From the IMG/VR virus record IMGVR_UViG_3300049057_000114, positions 1-38,022 of that record: a stretch of 38,022 nucleotides of DNA. The stretch is one strand, 5' to 3'. Positions within the stretch are counted from its first letter, which is position 1. Every line of letters begins with the position of its first letter. The notes beneath the pieces were generated by a model. That model was not told where the DNA came from, did no database searches, and saw only the letters and a list, made by a program, of their open reading frames with translations. Position numbers and translations under genes: made by a program. This stretch comes from a virus. Shown one piece after another: positions 1-5,945 of this stretch.

Positions 1-79
1 CATCCCAGGTCGCATCCCCGGTCGCATCCCCGGTCGCAGCCCAGGTCGCATCCCCGGTCGCAGCCTCGGCCGCAGCCTC
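1..79. repeat. 12-bp tandem repeats inside the DUF6745 gene
   Basis: About 6.5 copies of a 12-bp unit are seen on the + strand, variants of CATCCCCGGTCG and CAGCCCAGGTCG. On the coding (minus) strand each unit gives a four-residue repeat such as ATGD, ATWD or ATWA. The last copies (CAGCCTCGGCCG and a partial) are degenerate. The same repeat recurs at 37983-38015, which is why the two window ends belong together. Confidence 0.9.
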
Positions 80-349
80 CACGTCCTGTTTTTTGTTTTT
101 CCTTAACCACCAAATAGCCGCCGCAAATCCTCCGGCAAACCGCATGATGAATGGAGATGCGACAAACACAATGCGATCTGGCGGCGGTGGTTTTAGATTT
201 GCCGCTTCGTAAAGGCCCTTAATCGCCTCGCGCATGATCGCTTTGTCGGTGTCATCCATGGGCTTTGTGCTCATGGCGTTAGCGATCCATTTGTCACGCC
301 ACGGCTCAAGCTGGGCGCGGTGTTCTTCGGTTAGTTCGTACTTTTTCAT
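1..349 (-). CDS. DUF6745-family protein, N-terminal part (gene continues at 38022)
   Basis: The reading frame starts at ATG 349-347 behind a good AGGGAG ribosome site and runs off position 1 without a stop after 116 codons. The first ~80 residues (LTEEHRAQLEPWRDKWIANA, then AMST...YEAANLKPPPPDRIVFVASP) match the N-terminal domain I recall for DUF6745 proteins. A helix ending WWLRKNKK follows, then an AATGDATW repeat region encoded by 12-bp repeats. The matching C-terminal half lies at 37216-38022 on the same strand, so the gene is cut by the ends of the window. Joined directly, the halves are out of frame by one base, so repeat sequence is probably missing or misassembled at the junction. Function unknown. 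Confidence 0.8.
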   Translation of the reverse strand, partial: MKKYELTEEHRAQLEPWRDKWIANAMSTKPMDDTDKAIMREAIKGLYEAANLKPPPPDRIVFVASPFIMRFAGGFAAAIWWLRKNKKQDVEAAAEAATGDATWAATGDATGDATWD

Positions 350-415
350 TTTGTCTCCCTGTCTTTCATTCTGCCCGCCCCGATTCATTTTGCTCGCCAA
401 ACGCATCACAATTGA

Positions 416-676
416 TCATTTTCTTTTCTGCACTTTCGCCAATTTGTCCTTGCTGAACGTGTACAAGATGTCGAGCGGGCCGCCCTCTTTTTCCAAGCGC
501 GCTTGCACTTGCAGATCAATCAAAACTTTGAGCACCTCGTTCATGTCGCCGGCCTTCACATGACTGGTCTTGCCCTCGATGTTCAAAAGCGCTTTAAGCA
601 CGTTCTTTCGGCTGGTGCCTGCGGTGACCGCCCATTTTTTGATTTGCTCTTTGTAGGTGAGTTTTTCTTTAGCCAC
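416..676 (-). CDS. Small basic hypothetical phage protein (86 aa)
   Basis: Not recognised. Lysine-rich (MAKEKLTYKEQIKKWAVTAG...) with a predicted helical body and a basic tail (KLAKVQKRK), which would suit a nucleic-acid-associated protein. It starts at GTG 676 behind AAAGGAG and overlaps the end of the RusA-like gene by 8 bp, so it is translated as part of the early leftward operon. The N-terminal half (residues ~10-50) has a helix-turn-helix-like pattern, but this is not strong enough to call. Confidence 0.7.
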   Translation of the reverse strand: MAKEKLTYKEQIKKWAVTAGTSRKNVLKALLNIEGKTSHVKAGDMNEVLKVLIDLQVQARLEKEGGPLDILYTFSKDKLAKVQKRK

Positions 677-1046
677 TTGCCCGCTCCTTTAGTTGGTTTA
701 AGTCTCTCACTTCAATCGTTATAAACCCTTTATGTTGTTTTCCCTTGGCCCACTTGTACTCAGCCGTAAGGCATGACGGCTTGTCGTTTGCGAGCACACC
801 GCAAATCACAAGGGCATCCGCGCACGGCTTGAAGCTGATTGCGAGATTATCAAAATCAGGCTCCATTGTGGAATACCGTGTGAACACCACATGCGCTTTT
901 TGAATTGGCCTTCGCGGAATCTGGCCCGATAGCGCATAACCCACAAGCCGCTTCCACTTGGTCGCGTTTTGCCACGCCACGCGCCAATGGCCGTGCGAGC
1001 CGTTGGATAAAATCTTTGGCAGGCCGGGGATGGTGAGGGAAATCAT
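669..1046 (-). CDS. rusA: RusA-like Holliday junction resolvase
   Basis: RusA-type enzymes are dimeric, metal-dependent endonucleases that cut four-way DNA junctions arising from phage recombination or replication. At 125 aa it has the usual length (RusA of E. coli is 120 aa). The key stretch is residues 60-92, TMEPDFDNLAISFKPCADAL followed by VICGVLANDKP: Asp64, Asp66 and Asp88 fit the acidic active site, in the order D-x-D-N then ND. It starts with ATG at 1046 and overlaps the upstream adenine methyltransferase by 4 bp. Its position in the early operon beside replication and recombination genes supports the assignment. Classical RusA has two adjacent acids (DD) at the third site; here it reads ND. 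Confidence 0.85.
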   Translation of the reverse strand: MISLTIPGLPKILSNGSHGHWRVAWQNATKWKRLVGYALSGQIPRRPIQKAHVVFTRYSTMEPDFDNLAISFKPCADALVICGVLANDKPSCLTAEYKWAKGKQHKGFITIEVRDLNQLKERASG

Positions 1047-1879
1047 GCGCCCTCCAAATTAAACGAATGCTGCTCTTGTTTTTCGTAGGCGGCACTATTA
1101 AGCCAAATAATCTCTTTGCGTCTTTTGGCCCCATCGGCAAAGGTTTCCCTGGCCTCCCTGGCCCAGCCCAGACTTTCATAAAACTGGTTTTCATAGCCGC
1201 ATAGAATGACCATGCCTTTAAGTGATTTAAGAAACCCGCAAAGTTTAACGTGGTCTGCGTCGGACATTTCAAATCGGTACCTGTGTTTGTGCCGGCCTCT
1301 AGTTGATTGAACGTATGGCGGATCCACAAAATGCAGTGTCTCGAGGCTATCTTGTTGAGCCATCACTTCACATGCGTCTCGATTTTCAATAACTACGCCG
1401 GCCAATCGTTCAGTGAATGCTTTGATTTGATCGGGGAAATTCGCCCAGTCATGAGCCGGCGTGGTGCCGGACTTATTTGAGTTTGCTCTAAATCCAGTCA
1501 CGCCGAGTTCCAGATTGTGCCCATCCGATCCAAAGCCCATGTAAGAGCGAATTATCAACCGCCTGGCGCGTTCAACGGGAATAGCTGAAGGACGATATGC
1601 AAATTCAAATTCAGCTCTTGAAAATGGCGTAAGGCACAGCAGTCGCTCAAGTCTTTCGGCCTTGGCGTGACACCTTAAAACTTGAAACAGATTTACAATC
1701 TCACCGTCTAAGTCATTGTAAACTTCGGCATAAGAGCGCGCCTTTCGCATAAGAACACTTGCCGCCCCGCCGAAAGGTTCCACATACACTTTATGCGGTG
1801 GGAACCGCTCAATAATCCATGGTGCCAGCAACCACTTGCCGCCAAAGTACCTCAACACTGGTCTGGTCGGTTCAGTCAT
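1043..1879 (-). CDS. D12-class DNA N6-adenine methyltransferase (Dam-like)
   Basis: It transfers a methyl group from S-adenosylmethionine to N6 of adenine in DNA. The 278-aa product has the family's two signature motifs in the D12/Dam order: YFGGK at residues 11-15 (cofactor binding) and DPPY at 186-189 (catalytic). VYVEPFGGAASV (31-42) and VYNDLDGEI (53-61) are the other typical blocks. Length matches Dam (278 aa in E. coli), but whether the target is GATC cannot be told from the sequence. It overlaps the cytosine methyltransferase by 4 bp upstream and rusA by 4 bp downstream. A likely role is protecting phage DNA from host restriction or mismatch repair. Confidence 0.9.
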   Translation of the reverse strand: MTEPTRPVLRYFGGKWLLAPWIIERFPPHKVYVEPFGGAASVLMRKARSYAEVYNDLDGEIVNLFQVLRCHAKAERLERLLCLTPFSRAEFEFAYRPSAIPVERARRLIIRSYMGFGSDGHNLELGVTGFRANSNKSGTTPAHDWANFPDQIKAFTERLAGVVIENRDACEVMAQQDSLETLHFVDPPYVQSTRGRHKHRYRFEMSDADHVKLCGFLKSLKGMVILCGYENQFYESLGWAREARETFADGAKRRKEIIWLNSAAYEKQEQHSFNLEGA

Positions 1880-2709
1880 TTGAGCCCACTCAAGCGCATG
1901 AACGCCTCCCTTGCGACTTGAGGAACAACTCCGCCGCCCAGGGTTTCAATTTGACAGCGCCATTCGGCAGGCCCATCAGCCTTTCCACAAAGCGTGGGTT
2001 CACATATCCCTTCAGGCCAAGGCGACTCAGGTGAAGTGGTAACGAAGAGGAGTACTGGCCATGCCTGTTCGGACTCGAACCATCCTTCCAATCGCGTGCT
2101 GTTGGTGTCGGTAACAGTCCGTGTCTTGCCATATACGCTAGCGTCCCCCTGATTCTTGCGTTTTTGCCGACGGAGCGGTTTCGCCCCCCCCTGTGCGCTT
2201 CCGATGCGACTGGAGTCGGCAACAAATCCCCAGATGCGTTCTCTTTGGTGCCAGGCCGGTCCCACATCACGACATGATAAACTCCCGTATCGTCCCACAT
2301 ACCCATTCTTGGCAAAGTCACTGACGACGGCATCAAGTCCTGACTCAAGTACCCCTGGGACGTTTTCAAAGAAAATGAATTTGGGTCGAAGCTCGCAAAC
2401 AATCCGAACGAATTGCTCCGCCAACTTTGACTCGACATGATCCAGGCCCGTTCTAGTTCCCGCGCGACTGTGGCCCTTGCAAGGCCAGCCTCCGGTGACA
2501 ATGTCGATTTCAACTCCGATGTGCTCTGCTCGCAGTGTTCGCACGTCATCCCAGATTGGGGCTCGATCAATACGGCCCCGTTGCATTTCGCACATAAGTG
2601 CAAGCTGGCGGTAGTGGTCGTTTTCACAATAGGCGACGGTTCTAACCCAAGGGCTAAGTGCTCTGGCGATACCGGCGTATCCTGAAAAAAGATCCAGCCC
2701 ATTCAACAC
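1876..2709 (-). CDS. C5-cytosine DNA methyltransferase
   Basis: It methylates cytosine at C5 in a sequence-specific way. Conserved motifs appear in order over 277 aa: LDLFSGYAGI at 5-14 (motif I), GGWPCKGHS at 73-81 with catalytic Cys77 (motif IV), FENVPG at 114-119 (motif VI), QRERIWGFVAD at 155-165 (motif VIII), and GGGVVPQVA at 258-266 (motif X, more often GNAVPP). The target-recognition stretch (residues ~166-255) is short. Start is GTG 2709, a few bases after the stop of the replication gene. It overlaps the D12 methyltransferase by 4 bp. Its 3' two thirds also encode a second protein in the +1 frame (1890-2438). Confidence 0.9.
   Translation of the reverse strand: MLNGLDLFSGYAGIARALSPWVRTVAYCENDHYRQLALMCEMQRGRIDRAPIWDDVRTLRAEHIGVEIDIVTGGWPCKGHSRAGTRTGLDHVESKLAEQFVRIVCELRPKFIFFENVPGVLESGLDAVVSDFAKNGYVGRYGSLSCRDVGPAWHQRERIWGFVADSSRIGSAQGGAKPLRRQKRKNQGDASVYGKTRTVTDTNSTRLEGWFESEQAWPVLLFVTTSPESPWPEGICEPTLCGKADGPAEWRCQIETLGGGVVPQVAREAFMRLSGLK
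1890..2438 (-). CDS. Overlapping phage protein in the +1 frame of the methyltransferase gene
   Basis: The +1 frame is open from 2702 to 1890. Its C-terminal ~180 residues read like a separate phage protein I recognise from other phage and prophage genomes, often misnamed as a DNA methylase. The order is SFSLKTSQ, LPRMGM, a first LPTP box (SGDLLPTPVASEAHRGGRNR), MARHGLLPTPTARDWKDG as a second LPTP box, and VNPRFVERLMGLPNG near the end. The start is uncertain; ATG 2438 gives 182 aa, without a convincing ribosome site. The part upstream of 2438 looks like mere shadow of the methyltransferase. Function unknown. The alternative is a by-product of codon use in the methyltransferase, but the family-like C-terminus argues against it. 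Confidence 0.55.
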   Translation of the reverse strand: MSSQSWRSNSFGLFASFDPNSFSLKTSQGYLSQDLMPSSVTLPRMGMWDDTGVYHVVMWDRPGTKENASGDLLPTPVASEAHRGGRNRSVGKNARIRGTLAYMARHGLLPTPTARDWKDGSSPNRHGQYSSSLPLHLSRLGLKGYVNPRFVERLMGLPNGAVKLKPWAAELFLKSQGRRSCA

Positions 2710-2712
2710 CCC

Positions 2713-3321
2713 TCACCCCGCCGGCGGGAGGTCGTCACGCTCACCGCCGCCCTCGAAACATGCTTTCCAAAAGTCTTTCGACTCGTTCACAATGATTTTC
2801 CAAAGTGCAATTTTCTCATCAAGCTGGCCCATACCACGCTCAGGCTTCCACCCTTCATCCGGCTTCCAAATCAAGTACCGCTGGTTATGGCCCATAAAGA
2901 TCGGCGTAAACTGGTTTCCAAACTTAAGAGCGTTCCACTGAGGAAAGTCCCGATGAATGGAGTCTTTGCCCATTTCGCAGTCGCACCGAATGAATACAAT
3001 CTGGCGGGTCTTATCGTGCTGGACTTCAAAGACGCCTGCATCGCAACACTTGTTGCACTCAGGTTCATGCGACGCAGCCGACTCCTCAAATCGCCGTGGG
3101 CTCATGCCGGCACGCTCTCTGATTGCGGCCTCAATGAAATCCTTAGGCAAAGGCGCATGGCGAAAGCTTGAGGCAAAGTGGTCAATGATTTTTGTGAACG
3201 ACCGGTCCGGCAAGTCCTTGCACGTTTGCCAAACGATTTTAAGCCTCTCTGCCGGGAATGCCTTGTCGCCAAAGAGCGAGTAAATGCGGCCCATTTGCGC
3301 GTTGTAATGCTCTTGCGTCAC
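2713..3321 (-). CDS. Probable replication accessory protein with Cys cluster
   Basis: 202 aa from GTG 3321, whose GTGA overlaps the stop of the replication initiator; this overlap, rather than the longer open frame from 3432, decides the start. The product has an N-terminal helical part (IYSLFGDKAFPAERLKIVWQ), then a CNKCCDAGVF...IRCDCEMG segment with Cys pairs that could bind zinc, and a Trp-rich C-terminal part. No Walker A is seen, so it is not a classic DnaC-type ATPase loader. Position directly after the initiator is that of lambda P-type helicase recruiters; that role is inference from context only. Confidence 0.7.
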   Translation of the reverse strand: MTQEHYNAQMGRIYSLFGDKAFPAERLKIVWQTCKDLPDRSFTKIIDHFASSFRHAPLPKDFIEAAIRERAGMSPRRFEESAASHEPECNKCCDAGVFEVQHDKTRQIVFIRCDCEMGKDSIHRDFPQWNALKFGNQFTPIFMGHNQRYLIWKPDEGWKPERGMGQLDEKIALWKIIVNESKDFWKACFEGGGERDDLPPAG

Positions 3322-4052
3322 GCGGCGCCCCCGTTTTCTTCCTGCGCCAAAATGTCTTGAATTCGCGGAGGCCCCTTGGGGGCAATCGAGACTGCGATTG
3401 TGCCGTGCTCCGGATCCAGCCAGTCGCGCCATTGGTTCGCCCAGGTTGAAAAGTGAAGGACAAACTGGGGCTCTGTGCGGGCGCGCTTTAGGTGCGCCAC
3501 GTAATTGTCTCGAGCCTGAACCATGGCCTGGATTGATTCGCCAGATTTCAAATCGGCTTTTAGGCGCCTAAGGCCGGAGGACTTGCCCTGCTTCCGGGGG
3601 TAGCCGAGGTACAAAGCCTCGATCTGTGTTTTCCCCTCACACTCCCCTTTCTTTTCTTTATCCTTATCCTTATCTTTATCCTTAGCCCCTTGTATGGGGC
3701 TTGCAAGGGGCTTGTAAGCCCCATATTTTTTGAGAATGTTTATCACCGACAGGTGGACTTTGTTTTCAGGATTGAGGTTATTGACCGAACACGAGTACTG
3801 AAATTCTACGAAGCCGCGAACGAATATTTTGTCCGGTTTTACAAACTCGATTTGGTCCCCAAAAGCCTCGCCCAAGTCCTCGGCCGTGACCACCTCACCG
3901 ACGTAGTGGGTCATTGTGGCCATATCCACGTCCCAAATCCCGGCGTGATCGCACCGGTCGCAAAGAAACCGCCAGGCCTCTTTTAACCGCGGCGGCAATT
4001 CCCTATACCAACGCTTGTCCCAAATACTCGTATCCGTAAACCGCTTTGCCAT
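3318..4052 (-). CDS. Phage replication initiator (lambda O-like / replisome organiser)
   Basis: 244 aa, start ATG 4052 behind GGGGGAG. The N-terminal ~110 residues (MAKRFTDTSIWDKRWYRELP, then EAWRFLCDRCDHAGIWDVDM) match the winged-helix DNA-binding domain of phage replication initiators. A charged linker, KDKDKDKDKEKK at about residues 124-135, joins it to a C-terminal domain (LYLGYPRKQGKS...VAHLKRARTEP...WANQWRDWLDPEH) of the type that contacts the helicase or its loader. The DNA encoding the linker carries hexamer and GC-rich repeats and is a candidate origin. The gene is first after the attP region, and the next replication gene overlaps its stop. Confidence 0.75.
   Translation of the reverse strand: MAKRFTDTSIWDKRWYRELPPRLKEAWRFLCDRCDHAGIWDVDMATMTHYVGEVVTAEDLGEAFGDQIEFVKPDKIFVRGFVEFQYSCSVNNLNPENKVHLSVINILKKYGAYKPLASPIQGAKDKDKDKDKEKKGECEGKTQIEALYLGYPRKQGKSSGLRRLKADLKSGESIQAMVQARDNYVAHLKRARTEPQFVLHFSTWANQWRDWLDPEHGTIAVSIAPKGPPRIQDILAQEENGGAA
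3652..3721. other. Candidate replication origin inside the initiator gene
   Basis: Within the initiator gene, a strand-asymmetric TTATCC/TTATCT hexamer array (about 3658-3684) sits next to a GC-rich cluster. That cluster is a tandem 11-bp repeat, GGGGCTTGCAA (3696-3706) and GGGGCTTGTAA (3707-3717), with overlapping inverted repeats GCCCC...GGGGC (3685-3700) and GGGGCTT-GT-AAGCCCC (3707-3722). Lambda-type phages carry their origin as iterons plus an easily melted tract inside gene O. The same arrangement here suggests ori. The hexamers could simply encode the Lys-Asp linker. Confidence 0.4.
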
Positions 4053-4191
4053 TCCCCACTCCCCCGATGCCTTCAGTGCTGAAACTTGTCGCGCCCCTCA
4101 AAACGTGTGATGATTAACCAATCATCCGGCCGACCTGGCCGCGAATGTTGCCAATCCCAAAAACAGCAAACGCAAATCACTCAAAAAACAA

Positions 4192-4211
4192 TTTCCACGG
4201 ATTTTCCACGG
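4192..4211 (+). repeat. Putative integrase arm-type sites, distal pair
   Basis: Two direct copies of TTTCCACGG (4192-4200 and 4203-4211), 11 bp apart, lie about 110 bp from the attP core on the side away from the integrase gene. Three further copies in the same orientation lie on the integrase side. Short directly repeated sites flanking the core are typical of tyrosine integrase arm binding. Confidence 0.6.
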
Positions 4212-4230
4212 CACCCACCGATAAAGATGG

Positions 4231-4260
4231 GCAATAATGGGCCATAATGAGCAATAACGA
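4231..4260 (+). repeat. Three 10-bp direct repeats near attP
   Basis: Three head-to-tail 10-mers: GCAATAATGG, GCCATAATGA, GCAATAACGA. A 10-bp period is close to one helical turn, so a protein could bind all three on one face. Candidates are excisionase-type or integrase co-factor sites, by position between the arm repeats and the core. Confidence 0.5.
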
Positions 4261-4319
4261 GGCACACCGATTTGGTGTGTTTTCAGAGGAGAATTGATAG
4301 TTAAATTAGATACTTGAAG

Positions 4320-4368
4320 TGGTCGGGGCGACTGGATTCGAACCAGCGACCTTTTGCTCCCGAAGCAA
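4320..4368 (-). other. attP core: 3' half of a tRNA-Pro(CGG) gene
   Basis: Read on the minus strand, the segment contains an anticodon loop TTCGGGA with stem TTGC/GCAA, variable loop, T-arm GCTGG-TTCGAAT-CCAGT, the 3' acceptor strand CGCCCCG, discriminator A and an encoded CCA. No D-arm or 5' half is present, so it is not a functional tRNA. A tRNA 3' half beside an integrase gene is the classic form of a phage attachment core: it restores the tRNA after integration. The CGG anticodon (proline) follows from the loop sequence. Confidence 0.85.
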
Positions 4369-4393
4369 TGTGGTTTCCGTAAAATTACTAGGC

Positions 4394-4423
4394 TTTCCAC
4401 GTTTTTCCACTGTCTTTCCACGG
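4394..4423 (+). repeat. Putative integrase arm-type sites, proximal triplet
   Basis: Three direct copies of TTTCCAC(G), at 4394-4401, 4404-4410 and 4415-4423, about 10-11 bp apart and in the same orientation as the pair at 4192-4211. They lie between the attP core and the 3' end of the integrase gene. Confidence 0.6.
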
Positions 4424-4438
4424 TAGCAATTGCGTCAA

Positions 4439-5455
4439 TCATGGCGCCCCCACCAAGGTTGAAATGATCTTGGTGTCCTCGCGAGTGAAGTGCAGGTAGG
4501 TCTTTTGGGCCACGTCCATCGATAGGCCGGCATACTCGCAAATCAGCGCGGGGTTGGCCGACTCCTTAAACGCCAGCGTCAAAAACGTGTGCCTAAGATC
4601 ATGAAAGCGACCGCGCACCTCGGCCCGTTTTTTACATGTGGCCCAAACTTTCCTAAAGTCGCCCTGTGGCTTGTTTTGATCACTGCGCGAAGGAAATACC
4701 CAATCTGACTTCGCGTTCCGCCTGCGGGCGATTAGAGCCGTTAAACACGAATCGGAAATTGCAAACTCTCGGGGCTTTCTAATCTTGGTGTCCTCGGCCC
4801 GAAGCGTTATGTAGCCGTGTTTAAGGTCCACCCGATCCCAAGTGAGGCCAAGAATTTCCCCGCGGCGCATTCCCATAGTCAGCGCCATTGTGATCATGAG
4901 CTTTAGGTCCTGGCCGGCCGCGCCGATCAGGCTACCAACCTCAGTGTCCGAATAGACGCGACCAGCCTTAATCATTGGATCCGGGTTCCTAAACTTCGGC
5001 CGGCGCTGAATGAGCCCTTGGTTCATTGCCTGAACGAACATCATTGCAAAGCACTTACGATCATTGAACAGCTTGCGCCCGGGCGTGAGTTTCTTGGCTC
5101 GAGCAATGTATTTTTCCCAGTCCGCCTCGGTGACCTGATCTAAGAACATTTCGCCAAAAAAGGGCATCAAGTGTTTACGCCCCTGGACTTCCATGGATCG
5201 ATACGTGGCCGGCGCTTTGGTTTCATTCATCGCCAAAAACTGGTCCCAAAAGTCTAGCACCAAAGCCCTGCCGTTGGTTTTCTTAACCCCCAGAAAATCT
5301 TGGACCAGGCGATCGGCCTTAATGCGGGCCTCTGAAATTTTGTCGGTTTTAAGTGATTTAAAAAGCTTACGGTCTTTTCGCTCAATACGAATATAAAACA
5401 CGCCGTTATCGGCCTGGTAAATGTATTGAAATTTAGTCCGCTGCAAAGCCTTCAT
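4439..5455 (-). CDS. int: Tyrosine-type site-specific integrase
   Basis: 338 aa with the phage integrase layout: N-terminal arm-binding region (YIYQADNGVFYIRIERKDRK, residues 11-30), a SAM-like core-binding domain (~65-155), and a C-terminal catalytic domain. Catalytic residues visible are Arg197 (MGMRRGE), a Lys near 224-227, His285 and Arg288 (FHDLRHTF), and nucleophile Tyr320 (KTYLHF). The usual LGH histidine about nine residues before Tyr reads AGLSMD, so that position is Leu311. It recombines attP with the host tRNA-Pro gene. ATG 5455 overlaps the excisionase-like gene by 4 bp; attP lies 70 bp past its stop. Confidence 0.92.
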   Translation of the reverse strand: MKALQRTKFQYIYQADNGVFYIRIERKDRKLFKSLKTDKISEARIKADRLVQDFLGVKKTNGRALVLDFWDQFLAMNETKAPATYRSMEVQGRKHLMPFFGEMFLDQVTEADWEKYIARAKKLTPGRKLFNDRKCFAMMFVQAMNQGLIQRRPKFRNPDPMIKAGRVYSDTEVGSLIGAAGQDLKLMITMALTMGMRRGEILGLTWDRVDLKHGYITLRAEDTKIRKPREFAISDSCLTALIARRRNAKSDWVFPSRSDQNKPQGDFRKVWATCKKRAEVRGRFHDLRHTFLTLAFKESANPALICEYAGLSMDVAQKTYLHFTREDTKIISTLVGAP

Positions 5456-5634
5456 GCTGATTTAATTGTGTGCCTCAAAAGATGTTTCTTAAGACTGTCC
5501 CAGTAAATCAAAACCTCTTTGCCGGGTTTGCTTCCCTGAATGCGGCCCTCTTTGAGAAGTCCAGAGAGGACCTTTTTAGAAAGCCCGGTTTTTTCCGACG
5601 CCGTTTTTAAAGTCAAAGTTAACGGTTCACTCAT
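5452..5634 (-). CDS. Excisionase-like small HTH protein
   Basis: 60 aa, basic, with a MerR/excisionase-type winged-helix pattern: LTLKTASEKTGLSKKVLSGL (residues 6-25, helix-turn-helix) followed by LKEGRIQGSKPGKEVLIYWD, the 'wing', and a short helix. Such proteins bind beside attP and steer the integrase toward excision. The product fits by size, fold pattern and its 4-bp overlap with int. It could instead be a general DNA-binding adaptor, since such HTH_17-like proteins have several roles. Confidence 0.75.
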   Translation of the reverse strand: MSEPLTLTLKTASEKTGLSKKVLSGLLKEGRIQGSKPGKEVLIYWDSLKKHLLRHTIKSA

Positions 5635-5715
5635 TTACCCCGCCCCCACCATAAACGAAAAAACCCAAATCGCGCCCATTAGACAAACGTAAAGGGCAAC
5701 CGTGCGAACGCTCAT
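5635..5715 (-). CDS. 26-aa single-span membrane peptide
   Basis: A tiny frame, MSVRTVALYVCLMGAIWVFS plus FMVGAG, that is almost entirely one hydrophobic segment. ATG 5715 overlaps the stop of the upstream gene (ATGA) and is preceded by AGGAG; its stop (TAA) is immediately followed by the ATG of the excisionase-like gene. This tight packing on both sides supports translation. Function unknown; it would sit in the inner membrane. Confidence 0.55.
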   Translation of the reverse strand: MSVRTVALYVCLMGAIWVFSFMVGAG

Positions 5716-5945
5716 CCCAACTGACTCCTGTGTTCCTCAGCCATTTTAGCAAGCGTATTCAAAATCAACTGGGGCAACTCCTCAGGCTGACACGACCACT
5801 GGCCGTTATAGCGTTCCAGCAGTTCCCATGCGGCATTGCCAACCGGGCCGTGGCATAGGCACTCGATCACGTGCTGAGCCGCCTCGGCGCGCGGGACGGA
5901 CAAAAGATAACGCTCGAATGCGTTGTTTCGTCCGATTGGGGTCAT
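5712..5945 (-). CDS. Hypothetical phage protein (77 aa)
   Basis: Not recognised. A mixed-charge, probably helical protein (MTPIGRNNAFERYLLSVPRA..., AAWELLERYNGQWSCQPEEL) with two Cys near residue 30 and one near 53. ATG 5945 overlaps the previous gene's stop by 4 bp, and its own stop overlaps the 26-aa membrane peptide. It is part of the cluster of small early genes between recombination and integration functions. Confidence 0.7.
   Translation of the reverse strand: MTPIGRNNAFERYLLSVPRAEAAQHVIECLCHGPVGNAAWELLERYNGQWSCQPEELPQLILNTLAKMAEEHRSQLG

Larger units (their letters stand above)
4053..4438. other. 386-bp attachment region without genes
   Basis: No credible gene. The stretch holds the attP core, repeat arrays on both sides of it, and a TGATT-AACC-AATCA inverted repeat at 4111-4124 that may be an operator or part of a promoter for the replication genes starting at 4052. 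No convincing -35/-10 pair was found. Open frames crossing it are shadows. Confidence 0.7.

Noticed and set aside
1-79. Repeat as CRISPR array
   Set aside because: Units are contiguous 12-mers without spacers and keep the reading frame of a protein.
366-419. A 17-aa frame (MINCDAFGEQNESGRAE) overlapping the stop of the 86-aa gene, just before the DUF6745 start
   Set aside because: Very short, no ribosome site of its own, and no feature in the peptide; likely chance in the leader of the next gene.
2439-2702. Upstream extension of the +1 frame in the methyltransferase gene, with two CxxC pairs
   Set aside because: It covers the strongly conserved motifs I-VI of the methyltransferase and its residues show no family resemblance; probably shadow.
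4320-4368. A functional tRNA gene
   Set aside because: Only the 3' half is present; no D-arm or 5' acceptor strand on either side.
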